DNA of 64,000 nucleotides from Pedobacter nanyangensis (GTDB lineage Bacteria; Bacteroidota; Bacteroidia; Sphingobacteriales; Sphingobacteriaceae), in assembly GCF_003313505.1 (NCBI RefSeq), contig NZ_QMHO01000002.1, positions 613,876 to 677,875 on the forward strand. The letters run 5' to 3'. The translations under genes were made by a program, and so were the position numbers. Of this stretch, positions 46,003 through 53,351 are shown piece by piece. Within the stretch, counting starts at the first letter, position 1, and every line of letters begins with the position of its first letter. The notes under the pieces are model-generated. The model had not been told where the DNA came from and did no database searches. It was given only the letters and a program-made list of their open reading frames with translations.

Positions 46003-46113
46003 TTACAGCTGTTTTGATTTCAACCTACTTAGGGTTTCCGGAGAGATATTTAAATAGGAAGCTACCATTTTATTGGAAAGCCTTTGAGCTAGGTGGTGCA
46101 TGGATGAAATCAT
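46003..46113 (-). pseudogene. C-terminal remnant of a Crp/Fnr-family regulator
   Basis: A 36-codon stretch reads MISSMHHLAQRLSNKMVASY then LNISPETLSRLKSKQL and a stop. VASYLxISPETLSRLK is the signature recognition helix and turn of Crp/Fnr proteins of Bacteroidota. The cyclic-nucleotide-binding half (about 150 residues) is missing; a stop lies just upstream of the ATG. It is therefore a truncated fossil, not a working gene. It is too short for usual gene calls. The neighbour on the right is a GNAT acetyltransferase gene. Confidence 0.75.
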
Positions 46114-46177
46114 TTAAACACATAGCGGCATGATGATGATCGATGATGAAGCGACGCTGTGCGGCTAGGCGGTACAT

Positions 46178-46711
46178 TTATTCAGCCCATTTTTGCCGGT
46201 CAATCTGATAAACGAAATTCAATTTGGGCTGTTCTCCAAAATAGGTTACTTCCTGTTCTGCTACTTTTTCGGCACCAATACGTCCCACGGCAATTTGGGA
46301 ACGTATGTTGGAAGCTCCTACGTGCAAATTAACCTTGGATACAAATTGAAAAATATAATCCAACATGATCTTCTTCACAGAGAGGTTGATCCCTTTTCCC
46401 CAATAAGCGGTACCATAAAAGGTATAGCCTATTAAAATACTATCCTCTTTATCGTTATAATCATAAAACCTGGTGCTGCCTATTACCTTTTCATTTACCT
46501 TATCTACAATTTTAAAAGCACCATTACTCTGCATCGCCCCATCAAAAAAGGTTTTAAACACGTTTCTCTGCCAGCGATCTTTATTGGGATGCTGCACCCA
46601 TATTTTTGGATCAGAAGCCACTTCATACAGTGCTTCAAAATCAGTTTCCCGTAAAGGAACAAGTCTCACATTGTCATCTTCCAAGGTAGGCTGTATGCTA
46701 AATGTCATCAT
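46178..46711 (-). CDS. GNAT-family N-acetyltransferase (RimJ/RimL-like)
   Basis: The 177-aa protein has RLVPLRETDFEALYEVASDP near its N-terminus and the acetyl-CoA region GYTFYGTAYWGKGINLSVKK, followed by VNLHVGASNIRSQIAVGRIGAEK, the layout of GNAT_3 acetyltransferases such as RimJ/RimL. These acetylate protein N-termini, amino acids or small amines. The target is not known. The second ATG at 46708 is an equally good start. It is single, between the Crp/Fnr fossil and a MarR operon, and could once have been regulated with it. Confidence 0.87.
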   Translation of the reverse strand: MMTFSIQPTLEDDNVRLVPLRETDFEALYEVASDPKIWVQHPNKDRWQRNVFKTFFDGAMQSNGAFKIVDKVNEKVIGSTRFYDYNDKEDSILIGYTFYGTAYWGKGINLSVKKIMLDYIFQFVSKVNLHVGASNIRSQIAVGRIGAEKVAEQEVTYFGEQPKLNFVYQIDRQKWAE

Positions 46712-46770
46712 CTTAAAGTTTTAGAAGTTATTAGGCAATATGGCAATGCTTTCGTATTTCATCGCTTGCA

Positions 46771-47532
46771 CTACTCAAAAATCACATAATTTACCTTATC
46801 TACCCCCGTATTTCCCGTTTGCTCATCGTAGGCATACAAAGTTAGTTCATAGTTTCCGGGGGTATTGATCAAATCGCTTCCTTCAAACAAATTTGTAGAA
46901 ACCCATGACATTTTAATTTCCTTGAGCAGTTTTCCATCCTTTTTTAGCATACCTTTCACCTCTATATCCTCGGAGTTCCATACGCCACCTTTTTCGATCA
47001 CACAACCGCACATCATCACAATGTTGGCCTGAAACTGAAAAGGCTTATCCTTAATTTCCTTTAATGAAATGTATTGATGGGTTCTGGGCTTTAGGATATC
47101 GATGATAAATCCTGGGATTTCCAGGATGATACCCTCGCCCAAAATATGCTTGCCCGGTATCAGCCACAATTCGGTGGTGCTTACCGCTTGTGCCTGTTTG
47201 AGGTTATAGGGCGAAACAACCTCTATACTTACAAAAGTAGGTTCGCTGATGTCTATTTTCGCCAAAAAGCCTGCGGTGCTTTCTTCTACGATGGAGCTCC
47301 CACGGGTTTTAGGCTTTTTCATGATCAGATCGGTATTTCCGGTGCTTCCCGAAGTTTTCCCTTCGGCTAAAATTTGCCTATTGGTTTTATTTCTAACTAC
47401 TACATAAGCACCACCGAGCGAACTGCCGATAAACTTGGCGTCCCTGGCCTTAGCCCTGATCATGATCTTGGTTTCAACGGCTGAAACTGATAAACCGTAG
47501 CAAAGGAGCATCCCGAGTAATAATTTTTTCAT
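46771..47532 (-). CDS. Exported hypothetical protein in a MarR operon
   Basis: I do not recognise the family. The 253-aa protein has a signal peptide (MKKLLLGMLLCYGLSVSA) and beta-rich mature part with repeated valine-rich strands (VETKIMIRAKARDAKF, GGAYVVVRNKT, LWLIPGKHILGEGIILEIPGF). A conserved-looking pair of cysteines occurs in MMCGCVIEKGG, followed by a domain with WVSTNLFEGS and YELTLYAYDE, which resembles an Ig-like fold. Its ATG overlaps the MarR stop (ATGA), so translation is coupled. It could be an envelope stress or detoxification protein controlled by the MarR gene. Confidence 0.7.
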   Translation of the reverse strand: MKKLLLGMLLCYGLSVSAVETKIMIRAKARDAKFIGSSLGGAYVVVRNKTNRQILAEGKTSGSTGNTDLIMKKPKTRGSSIVEESTAGFLAKIDISEPTFVSIEVVSPYNLKQAQAVSTTELWLIPGKHILGEGIILEIPGFIIDILKPRTHQYISLKEIKDKPFQFQANIVMMCGCVIEKGGVWNSEDIEVKGMLKKDGKLLKEIKMSWVSTNLFEGSDLINTPGNYELTLYAYDEQTGNTGVDKVNYVIFE

Positions 47533-48023
47533 GATTCGTTTGTTTTTAAATACGACTGTTTAAATCGTTGGTGGAAAGAAGTGTTTTTCAACGCGGCATC
47601 GATCTGATCCAGATATTGAAGAATAGCCAAATCATCGGACAGCAGTTCTAAAATGGCATTTTCGCAGCTGTGCCAAATTTGCTCCAGCTGTGGCAGTAGT
47701 TTAACGGCTTTGGGCGATAGGGAAACCATTTGCTTTCGCTTATCTGCTTGGTCCTTTTTAACCAATACATAGCCCTTGTTGGACATTTTCTTTACCAGGG
47801 CCACTACCGACGGATGTGCGTATCCCAGGGCATCAGCAATGGTCACCATAGAAATTTCACCGCTCTTTTGCAACAACATGAATACCAGATACCAGTTAGG
47901 TTCAACATCAATGCGAAGTTCTTTGTAGAGTTTGCGCACATCGTGGGCCATGCGGTCGCTAATGCGCTTAAATCGGCTATCCAGCGCTTTATAGCCAAGG
48001 TCTTTGATAAAATCTGAGCTCAT
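47529..48023 (-). CDS. MarR-family transcriptional regulator
   Basis: The start ATG 48023 (MSSDFIKDLG) gives 164 aa; an upstream in-frame ATG at 48062 adds a hydrophobic stretch and is less likely. It has a MarR winged helix (SGEISMVTIADALGYAHPSVVALVKKMSNKGYV) and a basic wing (DQADKRKQMVSLS). These regulators respond to small phenolics or oxidants. Its stop overlaps the start of the exported protein gene by 4 bp, so it probably controls that gene and itself. No ligand can be given. Confidence 0.88.
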   Translation of the reverse strand: MSSDFIKDLGYKALDSRFKRISDRMAHDVRKLYKELRIDVEPNWYLVFMLLQKSGEISMVTIADALGYAHPSVVALVKKMSNKGYVLVKKDQADKRKQMVSLSPKAVKLLPQLEQIWHSCENAILELLSDDLAILQYLDQIDAALKNTSFHQRFKQSYLKTNES

Positions 48024-48153
48024 TGAAATTGTTTTGACCGTAAAGATATCAAAATAAAGCAAACTATATAGTTAACTTTATATTATATTGTTCACCCCAC
48101 TCAAATTGATGGTGCCATAACTTCTCAAATCTCTTGTAAAAAACATCACACAG

Positions 48154-48633
48154 CTACTTTATCTCGTGCAGCATCCAAATGGAACAAGCGTAGTGCCCAG
48201 TATTGCCCATTGGCCCAGGTAACGATGTAAATCCTAGTTTTTCGTATGCCGCCACGGCCGAACTAAGCTCGGGCATGGTTTCCAGATAGATTTTTCGATA
48301 GCCTGATGACTTGGCAAAGTTGATACATTTCAACATGAGCTGCTTGCCTATGCCTTTTCCGCGGCTTGCGGCCGACATATACATTTTAACTAATTCTACG
48401 GTATCGCTTGGTAAACCATCAGATGGATAAATACCGGCTCCTCCCAAAACCTCTCCGTTTTCTTCGGCAATAAAATAAGCTGTTCCTTCCTGCTGAAAGC
48501 TCTCAAACAAATGGTCGGTACTTTCGTCAAAATAAGCGGTACCCGGTATGTTCAGCCCAAACTCCTTTAAACTATCCCTTAGAATTTTGGCCATGGGCAT
48601 ATTGTCTGCTGGCAAAATAGATCTGATATTCAT
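48154..48633 (-). CDS. GNAT-family N-acetyltransferase
   Basis: The start ATG 48633 (MNIRSILPADNMPMAKIL) gives a 159-aa protein of normal GNAT size; the longer frame from 48762 adds a non-homologous N-terminus. It contains AYFIAEENGEVLGGAGIYP, VELVKMYMSAASRGKGIGKQLMLKC with the acetyl-CoA loop RGKGIG, and RKIYLETMPELSSAVAAYEKLGF with the C-terminal catalytic-helix pattern. The target amine is unknown. It is monocistronic, ahead of the cold shock gene on the opposite strand. Confidence 0.88.
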   Translation of the reverse strand: MNIRSILPADNMPMAKILRDSLKEFGLNIPGTAYFDESTDHLFESFQQEGTAYFIAEENGEVLGGAGIYPSDGLPSDTVELVKMYMSAASRGKGIGKQLMLKCINFAKSSGYRKIYLETMPELSSAVAAYEKLGFTSLPGPMGNTGHYACSIWMLHEIK

Positions 48634-48967
48634 ATAAGGGCAAATATCGTATATATAACAGAAAAGCGCATGGAAAAGATCGATGTTTAATATCTTTCTG
48701 GAGGAGATGCTATGACGCTCGTCTGGCTTGCCATCGCCTTTTTTGAAGGAAGGGAAAAACAAAGACTTTCACTTGCGCATTGAAAAAGATAGCGATGCTT
48801 AAATGGAAGTACCCTCAATAATTTACCTCCTGCCCTTTAAACCTATCCATTTAAAGCAACCATAAGGTAGCTTTAAACCGCAATGAGGGCACATTGTCAT
48901 TATTTATATTAAAAATAACTGAAAATCAATAAATTATACGTATGTTTACAGCTTAATAAATAATATA

Positions 48968-49159
48968 ATGCAACAAGGAACAGTAAAATTTTTCAATGAA
49001 TCAAAAGGTTTTGGATTCATTGTACCTTCTAATGGCGATGCCGAAATTTTTGTACACATCTCAGGTTTAATTGACCAAATTCGTGAAAACGATAGCGTTA
49101 ACTATGAAGTTGAGCAAGGCAAAAAAGGCTTAAACGCTGTTAATGTAACCATCGCTTAA
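48968..49159 (+). CDS. Cold shock domain protein (CspA family)
   Basis: The 63-aa protein is a single OB-fold RNA/DNA chaperone: TVKFFNESKGFGFIVP includes RNP1 (KGFGFI) and EIFVHISGL includes RNP2 (IFVHIS). It melts RNA structure at low temperature or stress. It has a roughly 200-bp AT-rich upstream region, possibly a structured leader, although no cold-shock box is identified. It is followed by a strong terminator and then a tandem repeat. It is 63 aa long, short of the usual 66-70 residues but complete. Confidence 0.95.
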   Translation: MQQGTVKFFNESKGFGFIVPSNGDAEIFVHISGLIDQIRENDSVNYEVEQGKKGLNAVNVTIA

Positions 49160-49181
49160 GACAATCCTTCTTATAATTGGG

Positions 49182-49212
49182 AACATCCGCCTGTTTGCGG
49201 ATGTTTTTTTTT
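49182..49212 (+). terminator. Terminator of the cold shock gene
   Basis: AACATCCGC and GCGGATGTT form a 9-bp perfect stem around a 6-nt loop and run into nine T residues, 23 bp after the stop codon. Confidence 0.92.
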
Positions 49213-49253
49213 GCTTCAGGTTTTGGGGAGAGTGATGTGGTGGTTTTATTGTG

Positions 49254-49437
49254 ATGAAGATGGTTGGTTTGGTCATACGATGATTGAAGTATGGGTAATG
49301 ATTGGCGATAAATGGTTGGTGATAACACCAACCAGAGGTAAACAATGAAGATGGTTGGTTTGGCCATACGATGATTGATATATTGGTAATGGTTCGCGAT
49401 AAGAGTAGTTGGTGATAACACCAACCAGAGGTAAAAA
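49254..49437. repeat. Two tandem copies of a roughly 91-bp palindrome-bearing repeat
   Basis: Unit 1 (49254-49344) and unit 2 (49345-49437) both begin ATGAAGATGGTTGGTTTGG and end ACCAGAGGTAAA, with a 2-nt length change. Each contains the dyad GTTGGTG-ATAA-CACCAAC (49315-49332 and 49408-49425). A related dyad occurs at 58118-58135. The repeat fills the gap between the cold shock gene and the DUF1275 gene, and short minus-strand frames within it are not genes. Confidence 0.85.
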
Positions 49438-49470
49438 TCGTATTATTGCACTGATTAACCCCGTAAAAGC

Positions 49471-50205
49471 ATGTTTCGTCATATTGGTACCAGGCGGAAT
49501 TTTATACACAATCTGCGCCTGGCTGTATTACTGTGTTTTACCGCAGGCTTTGTGAACGCCTGTGGCTTTCTGGCTTTTGCCACACTTACCACAAATGTTA
49601 CCGGGCATGCGGCCATCCTGGCGGTTAAGATAACCGAAGCAGATCTTACAGGGGTATTGGTCATTCTTGTTTGGCTTTTATTGTTTTTAACCGGTGCATT
49701 TTTATCCAGTTTTTATATTCATAAAGTCGGTCGTGATAAGGTATACGCTTACACCTTACCCATGATGGTTGAGATCCTCATTTTATTGGCAGTGGCCATA
49801 TGGGGGCATAATTATGGCAACACGATTATCAATCATGAGCTTTTCCCGGGAAGTTTATTATTTGCAATGGGCGTACAAAATGCGATGGTGTCCATGGTCT
49901 CAGGATCCGTTGTGCGTACCACGCACCTCACAGGCATCTTTACAGATCTGGGAATAGATCTGTCTGTATTGGCACAAACTGCTGCCGGTACTGCCGGAGA
50001 ATTGAAAAAGAGGATTTATCTGCGGATGATGATCATTGTTTTTTTCCTGGTAGGTGGGATTGCCGGAGGCTTTGTATATCATGAATTAAAGAATGCCGCC
50101 TTTTTGATACCGGCCGGTGTATTGGTCATCACGATTGTTTATGATTATTTCAGGGTGAGATGGAGGCGAAAATGGTTACATGCTATGAGAAGGAAAAATC
50201 AATGA
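49471..50205 (+). CDS. DUF1275 (YoaK-like) membrane protein
   Basis: The 244-aa protein has six membrane helices. The pattern LAVLLCFTAGFVNACGFLAF at the first helix, TTNVTGHAAILAVKI, FPGSLLFAMGVQNAMVS and RTTHLTGIFTDLGIDLS are the recognisable DUF1275 blocks. A basic C-terminal tail (RWRRKWLHAMRRKNQ) lies in the cytoplasm. The family is widespread and has no assigned function; a transporter role is possible from topology alone. The N-terminus (MFRHIGTRRNFIHN) is cytoplasmic, and the start ATG follows the repeat by 34 bp. It is monocistronic, and the next 400 bp hold no gene. Confidence 0.85.
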   Translation: MFRHIGTRRNFIHNLRLAVLLCFTAGFVNACGFLAFATLTTNVTGHAAILAVKITEADLTGVLVILVWLLLFLTGAFLSSFYIHKVGRDKVYAYTLPMMVEILILLAVAIWGHNYGNTIINHELFPGSLLFAMGVQNAMVSMVSGSVVRTTHLTGIFTDLGIDLSVLAQTAAGTAGELKKRIYLRMMIIVFFLVGGIAGGFVYHELKNAAFLIPAGVLVITIVYDYFRVRWRRKWLHAMRRKNQ

Positions 50206-50602
50206 TAGTGTGTAAGTATCTCTATTAATTGACCGAAATTTAATATTTTTTTATGCCGCCTCTATTTTATCCACCGGGAGACTTGTGTCGTTTAAATCTG
50301 TTCTGATTATATCAGGATACCGGAAAAGCATTCATGATAAAGTATATTTAAGTCTTCCTTAAAATGTTGAATAGCGGACCGGACGATACAGGGTGCGAGG
50401 CAACTAAAGTGCTATAGTAGTACTACAGCTGGTACCATAATAAGGAGATGTATCAAAAATAAACGACAATCAATATCCATCAGGGATCCGAATAAAACGA
50501 GACTGCCTCATACTTTTGAGACAGCCTCTTAATGGTTAATACACCGTTTGGATCAAGCGTTGAAAGGGTTATTCAACTTTCTTATATGAACTTTCTAAAA
50601 TG
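50206..50602. other. Intergenic stretch with no gene seen
   Basis: About 400 bp between the DUF1275 and DJ-1-like genes. There is no credible reading frame and no promoter of either strand is obvious. The right end holds a hairpin (50499-50528), which serves the DJ-1-like gene on the minus strand. Confidence 0.5.
50499..50528 (-). terminator. Hairpin terminator of the DJ-1-like gene
   Basis: On the minus strand GAGGCTGTCTCA pairs with TGAGGCAGTCTC (two G-U pairs) and runs into GTTTTATT. The GAGGCTGTCTCA arm also resembles ends of some insertion sequences, but only one copy is present and no transposase remnant is near. Confidence 0.6.
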
Positions 50603-51322
50603 TTAGTCTGGCAGAAAGAGCAGCTCAAACTGGGTTTGCACGGCCTCCATGGAAGCTGCTGCGTCAGCCATTACGGGGCCGTTATTTGAAAATAAGCTAT
50701 TGCCATGCAGTGGCAGCGAATCCCAGGCTGCAGCCAGGTTTCTGGCAGCCTCTTCACCAAACAGTTTCCATACCAGGGCAATGGTGCTGGGGTGTACCGT
50801 ACCGGCGCCACCTGAAGTAAAGATCTTTTGCTCCTCATGAATACGCCATGCCAGGCGTGGCGACATTACGGGAGTGCCCAGGGCAGGCAGGCGCCTGGCG
50901 AATATGGCCGTGCTCGATACCTCAAGCCCTTTCAATATGCCCGAACGGTGCAGTACGCCAACACCCGAGCAGTTGGCCGCTACCCATCTTCCTTCCTCAT
51001 GGTGTGAACGGATCAGGTCAAGGATACGTTGATCTTTTGAAGCCTCTCCGCCACCAAGTCCTCCCGGAATATAAAGCACATCAAAACGGTCCTCAGATGA
51101 TACCACCCGCTGGCTTTCCAGAGTGGCTCCCATATGGGTATGGATAGGTCCTTCGTCAAAACCACCCAGCGTTACTTCAAGTTGTTGTCCGCTATGCGAT
51201 AATGTCCATGCCAAAGACCGCATCAGCTCCCAGGCAGCCAAAAGATCTTGTTCGCTTACTTGGGGAAAGGTTAAAAAATGGATCGATTTTATCTCTCCTG
51301 CACTTTTACTTTGTTGTTCCAT
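50603..51322 (-). CDS. DJ-1/PfpI-family protein
   Basis: The 239-aa protein has the class I glutamine-amidotransferase-like fold: LTFPQVSEQDLLAAWELM near the N-terminus (with an acidic residue as in isonitrile hydratases), DVLYIPGGLGG, the nucleophile elbow in AANCSGVGVLHRSGIL with Cys before Ser-Gly, and AWRIHEEQKIFTSGGAG. Members are isocyanide hydratases, glyoxalases or transcription regulators. No AraC HTH follows, so an enzyme role is likely. Its GC-rich coding differs from its AT-rich surroundings. It is single on the minus strand with a hairpin downstream. Confidence 0.82.
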   Translation of the reverse strand: MEQQSKSAGEIKSIHFLTFPQVSEQDLLAAWELMRSLAWTLSHSGQQLEVTLGGFDEGPIHTHMGATLESQRVVSSEDRFDVLYIPGGLGGGEASKDQRILDLIRSHHEEGRWVAANCSGVGVLHRSGILKGLEVSSTAIFARRLPALGTPVMSPRLAWRIHEEQKIFTSGGAGTVHPSTIALVWKLFGEEAARNLAAAWDSLPLHGNSLFSNNGPVMADAAASMEAVQTQFELLFLPD

Positions 51323-51391
51323 AAAATAAAAATTGTTTTAAAAATATAATTGTTAATAGATGTACTGGATCATGTGAAGCTCTTATGGTGG

Positions 51392-52408
51392 CTACTTAAC
51401 CTTTTTCCAGATAGCGCCGTTTTTGGTGACTGATTTTTCCAGGAGTCCTTTTGATACAAGGCTGTCTAGCACCTGATCGCTTTCGCTTCTTTGAACACCC
51501 GATAGCTCGGCAAACTCCCTGGCCGTAAGGGTGTGGTAAGCGGAGAACAGGGACTGCCAATTTTTGTCGTAGGTGTTTTTAGTGACTTGCGGAAGCAGTT
51601 TTAAAATGGCATTTTCATAAAAAGCATAGGGTTTTGACCCATAAACCAATTCTTTATGCCCTGCACTATCCATAAAAAACAGGATTGGAAAACCTCTTAC
51701 GCCGTACTCTCGGGCCATTTGCAGATCTTTCTCAAAGGCGGCCCTGGCCTGGCCTTCAAAATCGGTTTTTAGCTGATCGGCATCCAAACCTACCGCTACG
51801 GCAGCCTTGGCAAGATGTTCCCATTTGGTAATGTTTTTCTTTTGCAAAAACACCATCTCCCTTATTATCCGTAAAAACAGCACTGCTTTTTCCTGGTCCT
51901 GCAATTGTGCGGCCTTGAAGGCAATGGATGGCGGGTAGGAAGAATTTAAGGGGTCTTCCAGCCATACATCCCCGTCAATGGGCATATCATAGTAAACGCT
52001 TACCTCATCCCAGTGGTGGGCTACGTCCGAAGGTTTGCTGATGCCTCCGCTGTTGTAATTCCAGTTGGGCAGCAAGCCTCCCATGTGGTATTCAATCTCA
52101 ATGTTGTGGCCATATTCCAGGTTCAGTTTTCTCAACTGCGGCTCTATACCCCAGCAGGATGAACAGATCGGATCGGTAAAATAAATTACCTTAACAGGCT
52201 TGGTTTTTGGCTGAACACTACCCTTGATTGCATGATGAGTGTTACTTCCAGGCATTTCGCAGGTACCTGTTTCAGGATCGCATAAAAGCGGATTGGTTGG
52301 TGTTGTTTCGTCTGTCATTTTCTTACGCTTTGTTTGTTGCCCCATACAACTTGTAAAAGTCATCAGCAGTATTGCCATTACACTTTTTATGATTGTACGG
52401 GTACTCAT
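51392..52408 (-). CDS. DsbA/FrnE-family thiol oxidoreductase lipoprotein with C-terminal winged-helix-like tail
   Basis: The start ATG 52408 (MSTRTIIKSV) gives a 338-aa protein with lipobox LLMTFTSC; the frame continues upstream but overlaps the NTF2 gene. The thioredoxin-like domain has DPICSSCWG (CxxC, redox-active) and YGVRGFPILFF, a cis-proline site. The last 55 residues, LTAREFAELSGVQRSESDQV and onward to GLLEKSVTKNGAIWKKV, look like a winged helix, odd for a lipoprotein. The N-terminal linker also has a CDPETGTC pair. It overlaps the NTF2-like gene by 4 bp, so they form an operon, divergent from an HxlR gene. Confidence 0.8.
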   Translation of the reverse strand: MSTRTIIKSVMAILLMTFTSCMGQQTKRKKMTDETTPTNPLLCDPETGTCEMPGSNTHHAIKGSVQPKTKPVKVIYFTDPICSSCWGIEPQLRKLNLEYGHNIEIEYHMGGLLPNWNYNSGGISKPSDVAHHWDEVSVYYDMPIDGDVWLEDPLNSSYPPSIAFKAAQLQDQEKAVLFLRIIREMVFLQKKNITKWEHLAKAAVAVGLDADQLKTDFEGQARAAFEKDLQMAREYGVRGFPILFFMDSAGHKELVYGSKPYAFYENAILKLLPQVTKNTYDKNWQSLFSAYHTLTAREFAELSGVQRSESDQVLDSLVSKGLLEKSVTKNGAIWKKVK

Positions 52409-52788
52409 TTTGTCAATATTTCCGAAGTGGCAAACTCTTCCATCCGTGCAATAAGCCCGTTTTTGATGGTATAAACCTGCACCCATTTTTGTTGCTGCTC
52501 CTGGCTGGTTTTCTTTACCCTTTGGTGTTCCTGTCCCAAAACCACTACTTTGTTGCCTTCAACAATATATTCCAGCGGTTCAAAACTGATCATATCGGCG
52601 TAATCCAGTATGCCCGAAACAAAGGAACGTACGCCTTCAAATCCTTTATAGGTAGCTTGGGGTATAATCTGGGTGCCGTGGTATATCCAAACGGTATCTG
52701 CCGATACGGTTTTCAGGAAGCCTTCCATGTCGCCCTTGCCAAAGGCAGCGAACATTTCTTCTACAATTGATTTTGATGCATTAATCAT
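52405..52788 (-). CDS. NTF2-like (SnoaL-type) protein
   Basis: The 127-aa protein has the cone-shaped alpha+beta fold of NTF2/SnoaL proteins: ASKSIVEEMFAAFGKGDMEG at the N-terminus, ADTVWIYHGTQIIPQATYKG in the middle and VVVLGQEHQRVK then WVQVYTIKNGLIARMEEF. Members are small-molecule enzymes or ligand binders. The stop overlaps the DsbA-like start (ATGA), and the pair has a good -33/-7 promoter at 52814-52841. A role in redox or electrophile handling is inferred from its DsbA and HxlR neighbours. Confidence 0.83.
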   Translation of the reverse strand: MINASKSIVEEMFAAFGKGDMEGFLKTVSADTVWIYHGTQIIPQATYKGFEGVRSFVSGILDYADMISFEPLEYIVEGNKVVVLGQEHQRVKKTSQEQQQKWVQVYTIKNGLIARMEEFATSEILTK

Positions 52789-52813
52789 TTTTAACTGTTT
52801 TTAAATACAATAT

Positions 52814-52841
52814 CAAAATTATAAGCTCTGTAGTTTACAAA
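52814..52841 (-). promoter_or_regulatory. Bacteroidota promoter of the NTF2-DsbA operon
   Basis: On the minus strand TTTG (52838-52841) and TAATTTTG (52814-52821) are separated by 16 bp, close to the usual -33/-7 spacing. The start would be about 20 bp before the NTF2-like ATG. Confidence 0.6.
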
Positions 52842-52868
52842 CACTATCCATTACCTTTTAGAAACTGA

Positions 52869-52882
52869 TTACCTATTGGTAA
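52869..52882. promoter_or_regulatory. TTACC-TATT-GGTAA dyad in the HxlR divergent region
   Basis: A perfect 5-bp dyad (52869-52873 with 52878-52882) lies between the divergent promoters of the HxlR gene and the NTF2-DsbA operon. Related TTACC words flank it. It is a good operator candidate for the HxlR regulator. Confidence 0.45.
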
Positions 52883-52932
52883 CTAATCCTTAAATTTTGT
52901 ACCTTTACCTGGTTAATTAATTGTAAAAACCG

Positions 52933-53301
52933 ATGAAGAAACAAGCTGTTTGTAATACGACAACCCAATGCCAGTCGAGGATATTGGCCATAAAGGATGC
53001 CATGGAAATATTATCGGGCAAATGGAAGTTTCATATATTGGGAACCCTGCTGTTGAACGACAAAATGCGGTTTATGGATTTGCTACGGGAAATAGAGGGC
53101 ATTGCGCCCAAAATGCTTTCCAAGGAATTACAGGACATGGAAATGAACCAGTTGATTACCCGTACCGTTATTGATACAAAGCCAATTACGGTGGAGTATG
53201 CACTTACGGCCGCGGGCCGAACCGTAAGTCCTTTGATTGATGAACTGGCTGGTTGGGGAACGGCTTACCGACATACGCTTTACAATAAGAAAGATGCGTG
53301 A
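52933..53301 (+). CDS. HxlR-family winged-helix regulator
   Basis: The 122-aa protein is a DUF24/HxlR-type DNA-binding protein: MEILSGKWKFHILGTLLLND, MRFMDLLREIEGIAPKMLSKEL (recognition helix) and TVEYALTAAGRTVSPLIDELAGWG at the dimer end. Cys7 and Cys13 lie in the N-terminal segment CNTTTQC, where HypR-type members have redox-sensing cysteines. It is divergent from the NTF2-DsbA operon, which strongly suggests that it controls it in response to electrophiles or disulphide stress. The inducer is not known. Confidence 0.9.
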   Translation: MKKQAVCNTTTQCQSRILAIKDAMEILSGKWKFHILGTLLLNDKMRFMDLLREIEGIAPKMLSKELQDMEMNQLITRTVIDTKPITVEYALTAAGRTVSPLIDELAGWGTAYRHTLYNKKDA

Positions 53302-53351
53302 TTACTTAACCTGTTATACATTGAGCTAACCAACAGTCAATAGAGGTAACT

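Noticed and set aside
49130..49509. Minus-strand frames over the tandem repeat
   Set aside because: The apparent repeated protein segments only reflect the 91-bp DNA repeat; no start signal or family is present.
50499..50528. Possible IS terminal inverted repeat (GAGGCTGTCTCA)
   Set aside because: Only one copy and no transposase remnant; the hairpin with its T run is better read as a terminator.
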